Assembly (NCBI GenBank): GCA_900549045.1
Contig: URNE01000093.1
Coordinates: 1 to 7,836, forward strand
DNA from: an uncultured bacterium
GTDB lineage: Bacteria > Verrucomicrobiota > Lentisphaeria > Victivallales > UBA1829
Direction of reading: 5' to 3'
DNA: 7,836 nt
Below the pieces are notes generated by a model. That model searched no databases. It was not told the origin of the DNA and saw nothing but the letters and a program-made list of their open reading frames with translations. A program made the position numbers and the translations under genes. Position 1 is the first letter of the stretch. Every line of letters starts with the position of its first letter. This document shows positions 1-6,527 of this stretch, one piece after another.

Positions 1-21
1 CCCTGTGTTTTTATCTGCAGC

Positions 22-49
22 AAATAAAATCGCCTGTTTGAAACAGACA
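22..49 (-). terminator. Probable Rho-independent terminator after queA
   Basis: Read on the minus strand, positions 49 to 31 can fold as TGTCTGTT, loop TCA, AACAGGCG. That is an 8-bp stem with two T-G wobbles. It is followed at once by ATTTTATTT (30 to 22). It begins 45 bases after the queA stop codon, where a seven-gene run ends and no further minus-strand gene is visible. The stem is AT-rich and the T run is broken by an A, so it may be a weak terminator. A separate 6-bp inverted repeat (55-60 with 83-88, 22-base loop) lies between queA and the hairpin and is probably chance. The rest of 1-93 holds nothing I can identify. Confidence 0.5.
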
Positions 50-93
50 GAAGATTCCTCTTAAATGTTCGATGAAAAACGTGAGGAAACGAT

Positions 94-1140
94 TTATTTT
101 AGAATCAGCATGCAGTCGCCGTAGCTGAAGAAGCGCATCCGCTCGCGGACGGCGAGGCGGTAGGCGTTCATCGTGTGTTCATATCCGGCAAACGCGCAGA
201 CCAGCATCAGAAGCGTGCTTTTCGGCAGATGAAAATTGGTCAGCAGGATGTCCGCGGAAAGAACTTCATGCGGCGGATAAATGAAGATGTCCGTGCTTCC
301 TGTACGGGCTTCGAATGTGCGGTCGGGCTTGACGCAGGACTCCAGAACGCGCAGCGAGGTCGTTCCGACTGCGGCGACACGGCGTCCGTTCCGGCGCGTT
401 TCATTCAGAAGAGCGGCGGTGGCTTCGGGAAAGATGTACTCTTCGGAGTGCATCTTGTGGTCGGCGATCTCATCCGCGGTGACCGGCTTGAAGGTTCCCT
501 GGCCGACGTGGAGGGTGAGTTCCGCGCGGCGCACGCCTTTCTGTTCCAGTTCAGCGAGAATCTCTTTTGTGAAGTGCAGTCCGGCCGTCGGAGCGGCGAC
601 GGCGCCGGGATGGTCGGCGTAGACGGTCTGGTAGCGTTCCGCGTCCGGCGGCAGGTTCTGGCGTTTGATGTACGGGGGCAGCGGAATGTGTCCGCAGTCG
701 TCGAGAATGCGGTCGACGGGGGCTCCGGCGAATTCCACGACGCACTCACCCGCGGGATCTTTCGCGACGACTCTGACCGTGTACGGCGCGGGCGTTTCGT
801 CGCGGTGCAGCAGAGTGAGAACGGTTCCTTCGGGCGCGCGTTTGCCCGGTTTGAGGAAACAGGTCCAGCGCATCGGGTCGGACTGCGGACGCAGGAGCAT
901 GATTTCGATGTGTGCTCCGGTATCCTTGAGCGCGAACAGACGCGCCCGGATCACGCGGGTGTTGTTGAGCGTGACGCAGTCTCCGGGAAGGAGAAAGTCG
1001 ACGATCCGGCGGAACGGAACGATTTCGCAGGCGCCGGTTTTCGCATTCAGGATCATCATGCGGGAATCTCCGCGGTGTTCGGGCGGATTCTGCGCGATGA
1101 GTTCCTCGGGAAGCGTGTAGTCAAAATCAGCGGTGTGCAT
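94..1140 (-). CDS. queA: S-adenosylmethionine:tRNA ribosyltransferase-isomerase QueA
   Basis: A 348-residue cytoplasmic enzyme of queuosine synthesis. It transfers and isomerises the ribosyl group of S-adenosylmethionine onto preQ1 at wobble position 34 of GUN-anticodon tRNAs, giving epoxyqueuosine. Family signatures are present throughout: an N-terminal DFDYTLPEELIAQ-P segment (about 5-19), PTAGLHFT (184-191), HVGQGTFKPV (211-220), GTTSLRVLES (259-268), TDIFIYPPHE (283-292), TNFHLPKSTLLMLV (301-314) and the C-terminal FFSYGD (337-342). Length matches the usual 340-355. I chose the ATG at 1140 because family proteins begin a few residues before the DF motif. An in-frame ATG at 1158 would add six residues (MKRCIS) with no better ribosome site. 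The start lies inside the end of glgA (14-bp overlap), so translation is probably coupled. It is the last gene of the run. Identification is firm; only the start is open. Confidence 0.96.
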   Translation of the reverse strand: MHTADFDYTLPEELIAQNPPEHRGDSRMMILNAKTGACEIVPFRRIVDFLLPGDCVTLNNTRVIRARLFALKDTGAHIEIMLLRPQSDPMRWTCFLKPGKRAPEGTVLTLLHRDETPAPYTVRVVAKDPAGECVVEFAGAPVDRILDDCGHIPLPPYIKRQNLPPDAERYQTVYADHPGAVAAPTAGLHFTKEILAELEQKGVRRAELTLHVGQGTFKPVTADEIADHKMHSEEYIFPEATAALLNETRRNGRRVAAVGTTSLRVLESCVKPDRTFEARTGSTDIFIYPPHEVLSADILLTNFHLPKSTLLMLVCAFAGYEHTMNAYRLAVRERMRFFSYGDCMLILK

Positions 1141-2596
1141 CGAGATACATCTTTTCATATTCGGAGGCTGTACGGTTCCAGGAGAAGTCGGTCGTCATGC
1201 CGTTATGACGCATCTTCGCGAAGTCTCCGGGGCGGTTCCGCCAGGTGTCTGCCGCCCAGCGGATGGTGTTGTTCAGGGACGCTGCATTGAGATCCCAGAG
1301 CACAAATCCGGTCGAGCGGTCGAGTGTGGACGGGTTGTAGTTGAACACCGTATCCGCAAGTCCGCCGGTATGACGGACGACGGGCAGGGTGCCGTATGCC
1401 ATTGAGTACATCTGATTGAGTCCGCAGGGTTCGTAGCGCGAGGGCATGAGGAACATGTCCGCGCCGGCTTCGGTGAGGTGCGCGAGCGGTTCGCCCGCAT
1501 AGCCGAGATAGAGCCCGAATTTCTGCGGATGCTTCTGCGCGAGATACTGCAGATAACCTTCGATGTCTTTTTCGCCGGAGGTGACGACGACGAACTGGTA
1601 GTCGCATTCGCGCAGGAGCTCTTCGAGCCCGAAGGCGAAAACGTCGAGTCCCTTCTGATATGCGAGACGGGAGATGACGGCGAAGACGGGGACATCCTCG
1701 CGGACGGGGAGTCCGAACTTCTGCTGAAGAGCGCGGCGGCAGACCGCTTTGCCTTCGAGCTCGTCGGCGGAGAAGGTCGCGGGGAGATTTCTGTCGGTCG
1801 CCGGATTCCATACGGCGGTGTCGATCCCGTTGAGGACACCTCGGAGGCGTCCTTCCGCGGCGCGTGCGCGGAGCGCTCCGTCGAGCCCGAATCCGTAATC
1901 GGAGGAGAGTATCTCCTGTGCATAGGTGGGGCTGACGGTGGAGACCATGTCGGCGCACATGATGCCGCCTTTGAGGAAGTTCAGGCGGTCGTAGAATTCG
2001 AGGCAGAGGTGATTGAAGTAATCCCAGCCGAGTCCGGTCCAGTAGAGATTTCCCTTGTCGAAGTTGCCCTGGTATCCGATGTTGTGAATGGTGAGGACGG
2101 AGCGGGTGCGGCGGAACTGCTCGTTGCCGGAATAGAGGGCGGAGCGGAGGTAGACGCAGCAGAGCGCGGCGTGCCAGTCGTTGGCATGGAGGACGTCGGG
2201 GGCGAGACGGAAGTTGACGGCGAGCTCCATTGCGGCGCGGCAGAGGAAGATGTAGCGCTGGGCGTTGTCGGCGTATTCGCGTCCGTCCCAGTCGTAGAGC
2301 TTCGGGCGGTCGAAGAAACGGTTGTATTCGATGAAGTACCAGGTCAGATTCTCATGGGTGCGGAGAACGTTGACGCGCGCCCACTCGCAGCCGTCGCCGA
2401 AGGGGACGCGGAGGAGTTCGTGGACCTCGTTGAATTTTAGGTTGAGTTTGCCCATCTGCTGCGGGTAGAACGGCATGACGACGGAAACATGGTGTCCGCG
2501 TTCCGCGAGTGCGAGGGGGAGGGCGGCGGAAACGTCCGCGAGTCCGCCGGTTTTCGCATACGGAACGGCTTCGCTTGTGACCCAGAGAATATTCAT
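1127..2596 (-). CDS. glgA: Glycogen (starch) synthase GlgA, ADP-glucose type
   Basis: A 489-residue GT5 glycosyltransferase that adds glucose from ADP-glucose to the non-reducing ends of alpha-1,4-glucan in the cytoplasm. The N-terminal Rossmann domain has the ADP-glucose-binding K15-TGG-LADV motif, HANDWH (137-142) and LTIHN (168-172). The C-terminal GT-B domain has VSPTYAQEI (221-229), NGID (256-259), ISRLAYQKG (308-316; R310 and K315 match the catalytic Arg/Lys of the family), and SRYEPCGLNQMYSMAYGT (386-403; E389 is the expected catalytic-region Glu), followed by HTGGLADTV (409-417). Length is slightly above the E. coli enzyme (477). The ATG at 2596 has AAAGG 8 bases upstream (2605-2609). 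The rhomboid gene ends 18 bp upstream and queA starts within the last 14 bp. No glgB, glgC or glgP is in the window, so the rest of glycogen metabolism is encoded elsewhere. Confidence 0.96.
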   Translation of the reverse strand: MNILWVTSEAVPYAKTGGLADVSAALPLALAERGHHVSVVMPFYPQQMGKLNLKFNEVHELLRVPFGDGCEWARVNVLRTHENLTWYFIEYNRFFDRPKLYDWDGREYADNAQRYIFLCRAAMELAVNFRLAPDVLHANDWHAALCCVYLRSALYSGNEQFRRTRSVLTIHNIGYQGNFDKGNLYWTGLGWDYFNHLCLEFYDRLNFLKGGIMCADMVSTVSPTYAQEILSSDYGFGLDGALRARAAEGRLRGVLNGIDTAVWNPATDRNLPATFSADELEGKAVCRRALQQKFGLPVREDVPVFAVISRLAYQKGLDVFAFGLEELLRECDYQFVVVTSGEKDIEGYLQYLAQKHPQKFGLYLGYAGEPLAHLTEAGADMFLMPSRYEPCGLNQMYSMAYGTLPVVRHTGGLADTVFNYNPSTLDRSTGFVLWDLNAASLNNTIRWAADTWRNRPGDFAKMRHNGMTTDFSWNRTASEYEKMYLDAHR

Positions 2597-2614
2597 GGGA
2601 AAAACCTTTCTGTG

Positions 2615-3451
2615 TTATCGGGACTTCATCTGTTCCCGGGCTTTCCGGAGCGTCTCCAGCTCCTCTTCCGTGAGGCTGTTGATGCCGGTTCTGGAAAGCT
2701 TGTCGAGAATGCGGTCGAGTTCGTTCTGCGAGACGGGACCGCTGTTTTGGTGATAATCGGAGACCGTCCATCCGCGCGGTGCGCGGCGCGTGTTCTGCGG
2801 CGTTCCCGGACGGAAGAGGAATGCAAGAGGGCTCCAGTTGATCTCCCTGGGCTGGAAGATGTGCATGAACAGACAGCCCGCGATGAATCCGCCGATGTGC
2901 GCGAGGTATGCCACGCCGGAATGGGAGTTCGTCATCTGCTGAACCACTTCGAGGATGATGTAGACGATCGCCATCGTCTTGAGTTTGATCGGGACGGGGA
3001 AGAAGAGCATGAGGACGCGCATTTCGGGGACGATCATTGCGGTTGCCATGATGATTCCGACCACGGCTCCGGAAGCTCCGAGCAGGTAGCCGCCGGAGTG
3101 GAGGTTGAGCAGATACCAGAGCAGGTTTCCGAACGTTCCGCAGATGAGATAGAGATTCAGGAAGTTTTTCCATCCGAGCACCTGCGCGGAGATCGAACCG
3201 AACATCCAGAGTCCGAACATGTTGAAGAAGAGGTGCCAGAAATCGACGTGCGTAAACGCCGCCGTCACAAAGCGCCAGAGTTCCAGATTCCGTATGTAAT
3301 GCGTGCTGAGAACCAAGTCGCCTGCGAGCGGTTCTTTGAGCATCCAGACCAGGACATTGATTGCAATCAGTGCATAAAGACACGTCTTTCCGGAAGCCGC
3401 GGTCTGTTCCGGCTCCTGTCTGCGTCGCATGTAATCCCGTTCTCCGAGCAT
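2615..3451 (-). CDS. Rhomboid-family intramembrane serine protease
   Basis: A 278-residue inner-membrane protein of the rhomboid family, which cleaves transmembrane segments of other proteins. The membrane core spans about residues 24-200 with roughly six hydrophobic segments. It contains WRFVTAAFTHV (59-69), the HLFFNMFGLW segment whose H73 and N77 correspond to the oxyanion-side His/Asn of GlpG, the nucleophile motif GASG (S127) and AHIGG with the catalytic H185. All active-site residues are therefore present. A polar linker of about 40 residues follows, then a charged helical tail (242-278, LDRILDKLSRTGINSLTEEE). This resembles the short C-terminal extension of many Bacteroidota-type rhomboids (I believe DUF6576). 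The substrate cannot be told. I chose the ATG at 3451: GGAGG (3460-3464) lies 8 bases upstream, whereas an in-frame GTG at 3460 falls within that ribosome site. A promoter-like element precedes it. It sits between the S41 protease and glgA. Confidence 0.93.
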   Translation of the reverse strand: MLGERDYMRRRQEPEQTAASGKTCLYALIAINVLVWMLKEPLAGDLVLSTHYIRNLELWRFVTAAFTHVDFWHLFFNMFGLWMFGSISAQVLGWKNFLNLYLICGTFGNLLWYLLNLHSGGYLLGASGAVVGIIMATAMIVPEMRVLMLFFPVPIKLKTMAIVYIILEVVQQMTNSHSGVAYLAHIGGFIAGCLFMHIFQPREINWSPLAFLFRPGTPQNTRRAPRGWTVSDYHQNSGPVSQNELDRILDKLSRTGINSLTEEELETLRKAREQMKSR

Positions 3452-3459
3452 GGGTTTCA

Positions 3460-3464
3460 CCTCC
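3460..3464 (-). promoter_or_regulatory. Ribosome binding site deciding the rhomboid start
   Basis: GGAGG on the minus strand, 8 bases before the ATG at 3451. The alternative in-frame GTG begins at 3460, within this motif, so initiation there is not credible. This moves the gene start 9 bp inward from the longest open frame. Confidence 0.8.
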
Positions 3465-3473
3465 AGTTATGGT

Positions 3474-3502
3474 AATATATCGCCGAAAGGGCGAAAGTTC
3501 AA
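3474..3502 (-). promoter_or_regulatory. Candidate internal promoter ahead of rhomboid-glgA-queA
   Basis: On the minus strand, TTGAAC (3502 to 3497) and TATATT (3479 to 3474) are separated by exactly 17 bases. They match the sigma-70 -35 and -10 consensus at 4 of 6 and 5 of 6 positions. The -35 box overlaps the TGA stop of the S41 protease gene. Transcription would start near 3467, giving a leader of about 16 bases that contains the GGAGG site. A 5-bp GC-rich hairpin (TCGCC, loop CTTTC, GGCGA; 3480-3494) sits in the spacer. With no T run behind it, it is a poor terminator but could affect read-through or message stability. Promoter consensus differs between phyla, so this is a prediction by eye only. 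Confidence 0.42.
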
Positions 3503-4731
3503 TCTTTTTCCGATTTGCGGAAGATGTTCACTCCCTTGAGAATCTCGATTCCGCGTTCCAGCTGAACATCATGATACTTCTCCTTGCGGAGAAGCGGGAG
3601 CTTGTCGCCCTGTTCCGCAAGGTGGAATGCGATCGCCGCGGTCCGGGCGGGGGTCGTTTTCACTTCAATGTCCGGCATGAGCCCTTTGCCGTGAATGACA
3701 CGCCGGCTCGGCGTGTAGTATTTCGCGGTCGTGACGCGGAGCGCTCCGCCGTCCGCAAGGGGTATGATGATCTGAACAGACCCTTTCCCGAACGTTTTTG
3801 TTCCGACGATGATTGCCCGTTTGAAGTCCTGCATTCCGGCGGCGAGAATTTCCGCCGCGCTTGCGGAGTTTTCGTTTACGAGCAGGACGAGCGGAGTTTC
3901 CAGATCTTTCCGGCAGCCGACGGATTCATGTTTGACGTGCTCTTCCGCGCGCCCTTCCACGGAAACGACGAGTTTCCCCGCGGGGATGAAGCGGCTGATG
4001 GTTTCCACCGCCGAGTCGAGCAGCCCGCCTGGATTGTTGCGCAGATCGATGATAATTCCCTCAGCGCCTTCACCTTTGAGCTTGAACAGAGCCTTTTCGA
4101 CGTCCGCCGCGGTGGTCGCGGTGAATTCGGTGATGCGCAGATAGCCGGTTTTTTCCGCAATCATGCCGACGGCTTTCACGGAGGAGAGGAGGATTTCCGC
4201 GCGGGTGATGCTGAAGCTCAGTTCGCGGTCTTCCGCCGGACGGTAAACTTTGAGTTTGAGGACGGTTCCCTCCTTGCCGCGCATCCGGGAGACGCAGTCG
4301 TTGAGGGAGAGATGCCGCGCATTTTCTCCGTTGATTTCGATGATGACGTCGCCGGGCTTGAGGCCGGCTTTTATCGCGGGGGCGCCTTCAAGGACATCGA
4401 CGATTTCCACGGCGTTGTTTTTTGTGGAGACCGTCACGCCGATTCCGGGGAATTTCCCGCGGGAGTCGTCGACAGTGTTTTTGAATTCCTCCGGAGTTTC
4501 GTAGGTGCTGAAGGGATCGAGCTCCTGAAGCATTCCGCGCATGGCGGCGCGCAGGAGATTTTCGTAGGAAGTTTTCTCTTTGTCCACATATTTTTCGCGG
4601 AGGATCTGTATGGAGTGCATGAAGACGGAGATGTTTTTGTACGGCTCTTCCTTCCGCGGAGCGTTTTCCTGCGCGAAGAGAACGGGGAAGAGCCCGGCGA
4701 TCAGAAGCGGAATCAGAGAGATTTTTCCCAT
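3499..4731 (-). CDS. S41-family carboxy-terminal processing protease (CtpA type), secreted
   Basis: A 410-residue periplasmic serine protease of the CtpA/tail-specific family, which trims proteins from their C-terminal ends. The N-terminus is a signal peptide (hydrophobic 4-19, likely cut after A20 in LFA-QEN). There is no lipobox Cys, so the product should be soluble or held only by an uncleaved signal. Next comes a short helical region (about 35-90), a PDZ domain (about 93-178, with FPGIGV and KPGDVI-EINGE), then the S41 core: GYLRITEF (196-203), IIIDLRNNPGG (226-236), NENSASAAEI (286-295) and GTKTFGKGSVQ (310-320). S291, K316 and Q320 form the expected Ser-Lys-Gln catalytic set, with the usual 25-residue Ser-Lys spacing. 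The size fits the compact CtpA class rather than long Prc. The ATG at 4731 has AAGGTG 5 bases upstream, and tadA ends 12 bp before it. Its target is not shown by the sequence. Confidence 0.94.
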   Translation of the reverse strand: MGKISLIPLLIAGLFPVLFAQENAPRKEEPYKNISVFMHSIQILREKYVDKEKTSYENLLRAAMRGMLQELDPFSTYETPEEFKNTVDDSRGKFPGIGVTVSTKNNAVEIVDVLEGAPAIKAGLKPGDVIIEINGENARHLSLNDCVSRMRGKEGTVLKLKVYRPAEDRELSFSITRAEILLSSVKAVGMIAEKTGYLRITEFTATTAADVEKALFKLKGEGAEGIIIDLRNNPGGLLDSAVETISRFIPAGKLVVSVEGRAEEHVKHESVGCRKDLETPLVLLVNENSASAAEILAAGMQDFKRAIIVGTKTFGKGSVQIIIPLADGGALRVTTAKYYTPSRRVIHGKGLMPDIEVKTTPARTAAIAFHLAEQGDKLPLLRKEKYHDVQLERGIEILKGVNIFRKSEKD

Positions 4732-4743
4732 AACGGCACCTTG

Positions 4744-5232
4744 TTATTTTTTACGGACCCGCGCGAAAAACGCGCGGACCAAAGCTTTGCATTCCTCTTC
4801 GAGTACGCCCCCTGTGACCTGGACGCGGTGAAGCATGCCCGGAAAACCGGTTACATCCAGCGCCGATCCGGCACAGCCGGAGCGCGGATCCGCCATTCCA
4901 TAGACAACCCGGTCGACGCGGGTGTTCACGAGGGCGCCCGCGCACATGGCGCACGGCTCTTTCGTTACGTAGACCGTGACTCCGTCGAGCCGCCAGTCGC
5001 CGACTGCGGAGGCGGCGGCTGTCATGGCGAGAAGTTCTGCGTGCGCGGTGGCGTCTTTCAGCGTTTCGACCTGGTTCCAGCCGCGGGCGATGATGACGCC
5101 GTCTTTGACGGCGACGGCGCCGATGGGGACTTCGTCGTTTGCCGCGGCGGTTTCCGCCAGACGAAGCGCCGCGCGCATGAAGTACTCGTCATTGAGAAAC
5201 GGCGCGGCGGAGTCGTCGGGGGAAACGGTCAT
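4744..5232 (-). CDS. tadA: tRNA-specific adenosine deaminase TadA
   Basis: A 162-residue zinc deaminase that converts adenosine-34 to inosine in the anticodon of tRNA-Arg(ACG), allowing one tRNA to read several Arg codons. The cytidine/deoxycytidylate deaminase fold is clear: FMRAALRLAE (18-27), the EVPIGAV strand (34-40), AHAE with zinc ligand H64 and proton-shuttle E66, and EPCAMC with zinc ligands C94 and C97, followed by the typical RVDRVVYGMADPRSG segment (105-119). Length agrees with E. coli TadA (167). I placed the start at the ATG at 5232. It forms an ATGA overlap with the thiC stop codon, and the upstream in-frame ATG at 5292 would add 20 residues that lie wholly within thiC and look unlike the family. 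The short distance and overlap predict coupling to thiC. A guanine or cytosine deaminase is less likely given the C-terminal part. Confidence 0.93.
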   Translation of the reverse strand: MTVSPDDSAAPFLNDEYFMRAALRLAETAAANDEVPIGAVAVKDGVIIARGWNQVETLKDATAHAELLAMTAAASAVGDWRLDGVTVYVTKEPCAMCAGALVNTRVDRVVYGMADPRSGCAGSALDVTGFPGMLHRVQVTGGVLEEECKALVRAFFARVRKK

Positions 5233-6527
5233 TGTCTGTTTCCGTTCTTCAGGTCGGAACTGATGCGCATGGAGCAGAAGTCGGGGCCGCACATGGTGCA
5301 GTACTTGGAGCCGTGCTGCGGTTTGACCTGGGAGGCGTCGATGGCGCGTTTGCGGTATTCGCGTGCGCGGTCGGGGTCGAGCGCGAGCTCGAACTGCCTG
5401 TCCCAGTCGAATTCCGCACGGGCGCGTCCGATGGCGTTGTCGCGGTCGATTGCGCCCGGTTTCTTGAGAGCGACGTCTGCGGCGTGAGCGGCGATTTTGA
5501 ATGCGATCACGCCGTTGCGGACGTCTTCCGCTTCGGGCAGTCCGATGTGTTCCATGGGTGTGACGTAGCAGAGCATGGCGGCTCCGTAGTATGCGCCGGC
5601 GGTTCCGCCGATGGAGGCGACGATGTGGTCATAACCCGGAGCGCAGTCGATGACGACGGGTCCGAGAATGTAGAACGGAGCGTCGCCGCAGACTTCCTGT
5701 TCGCGCTTCATGTTCATTTCGATTTCGTTGAACGGGACGTGTCCGGGGCCTTCTACCATGGACTGCACGCCTGCCGCGCGGCAGCGGCGGACGAGTTCGC
5801 CGAGGGTGTCGAGTTCCGCGAACTGCGCTTCATCGCTGGCGTCCGCGAGACATCCGGGGCGGAGACCGTCGCCGAGAGAGAGGGTGACGTCGTAGTCGAG
5901 GCAGATGTTGAGGATGTCGTCGAACGCGGAATAGAAGGGGTTCTCCTTGCCGTAACGGTCCATCCAGCGGGCGATCAGCGAACCGCCGCGGCTGACGATT
6001 CCGAGAACGCGTTTGAGCGCGGCGGGAACGTGCTTGTGAAGCAGCCCCGGGTGAATGGTCATGTAGTCGACGCCCTGTTTCGCCTGGGAGAGAATCGTGT
6101 CGACGACAGTTTTCTCGTCGAAGTTGTCGGCTCCGTATTTTGCGACGATTTCATAGACGGGGACGGTTCCGACGGGGATCGGGCTTGCGGCGATGATGGA
6201 GGAGCGGATGAGGTCGATGTCTCCGCCCGTGCTGAGGTCCATGACGGTATCCGCACCGTAGCGGACCGCCTGGTCGAGTTTGCGTTTTTCGGCCTGCGGG
6301 CAGCTGGATGTGGAGGAGTTGCCGATGTTGGCGTTGATCTTGGTCAGAAGTTCGCGTCCGATGCCCATCGGGACGAGGTTTTTGTGGTTGATGTTGGCGG
6401 GGATGACAATGCGTCCGTCCGCAACACGCTCCAGGATGAATTCGACCGGGCGGAGCTCCTTTTCCGCGACGGCTTGAATCTGAGGTGTGACGATCCCTTC
6501 ACGGGCCGACTGCATTTGCGTTTTCAA
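5229..6527 (-). CDS. thiC: Phosphomethylpyrimidine synthase ThiC (short form)
   Basis: A 432-residue radical-SAM enzyme that rearranges aminoimidazole ribotide (AIR) to HMP phosphate, the pyrimidine precursor of thiamine. The barrel motifs are intact: IPANINHKNLVPMGIG (42-57), NANIGNSS (65-72), DLSTGGDID (97-105), the IHPGLL segment (158-163), SLGDGLRPG (217-225), VEGPGHVP (258-265) and LGPVVIDCAPGYDHI (288-302). The C-terminal CxxCxxxxC cluster motif that binds the 4Fe-4S centre is present (C410, C413, C418). It lacks the roughly 150-200-residue N-terminal domain of the E. coli enzyme; this is the recognised short class, not a truncation. The start is a TTG at 6527: GGAG (6536-6539) lies 8 bases upstream and the resulting MKTQM N-terminus fits the short class. 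The ATG at 6515 would be 20 bases from that site. The TTG overlaps the waaA stop (TTGA). No TPP riboswitch precedes it. Confidence 0.96.
   Translation of the reverse strand: MKTQMQSAREGIVTPQIQAVAEKELRPVEFILERVADGRIVIPANINHKNLVPMGIGRELLTKINANIGNSSTSSCPQAEKRKLDQAVRYGADTVMDLSTGGDIDLIRSSIIAASPIPVGTVPVYEIVAKYGADNFDEKTVVDTILSQAKQGVDYMTIHPGLLHKHVPAALKRVLGIVSRGGSLIARWMDRYGKENPFYSAFDDILNICLDYDVTLSLGDGLRPGCLADASDEAQFAELDTLGELVRRCRAAGVQSMVEGPGHVPFNEIEMNMKREQEVCGDAPFYILGPVVIDCAPGYDHIVASIGGTAGAYYGAAMLCYVTPMEHIGLPEAEDVRNGVIAFKIAAHAADVALKKPGAIDRDNAIGRARAEFDWDRQFELALDPDRAREYRKRAIDASQVKPQHGSKYCTMCGPDFCSMRISSDLKNGNRQ

Noticed and set aside
55..88. Inverted repeat TTCCTC / GAGGAA downstream of queA
   Set aside because: Only 6 bp with a 22-base loop that does not extend; expected by chance and not followed by a T run. 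The hairpin at 31-49 is a better terminator candidate.
175..1290. Other long plus-strand open frames (175-1290, 1478-2440, 2489-3475, 5232-6644, 6572-7801)
   Set aside because: Each mirrors a firmly identified minus-strand gene, shows no domain or ribosome site, and has the low-complexity Asp/Glu/Gly/Val composition typical of antisense translation.
3480..3494. Short GC hairpin after the S41 protease as a terminator
   Set aside because: The 5-bp stem is followed by TATATTACC rather than a T run. The same bases fit a promoter spacer better, so it is not called as a terminator.
5233..5292. A longer TadA starting at the ATG at 5292
   Set aside because: The extra 20 residues are encoded wholly inside the thiC reading frame, including its cluster-binding end. 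They do not look like TadA, and the ATGA overlap at 5232 gives the normal family length.
3361..5487. A 708-codon open frame on the plus strand, antisense to the S41 protease, tadA and part of thiC
   Set aside because: It shares codon triplets with the S41 gene and tadA (the 12-bp gap keeps the register). It stays open because the sense genes avoid TTA, CTA and TCA codons in GC-rich DNA. The translated product has no recognisable domain, is full of charged runs, and overlaps genes with intact family motifs.
5229..6527. ThiC being a 5'-truncated pseudogene because it is shorter than the E. coli protein
   Set aside because: The start region, barrel motifs and CxxCxxxxC are all intact, and the length fits the known short ThiC class.
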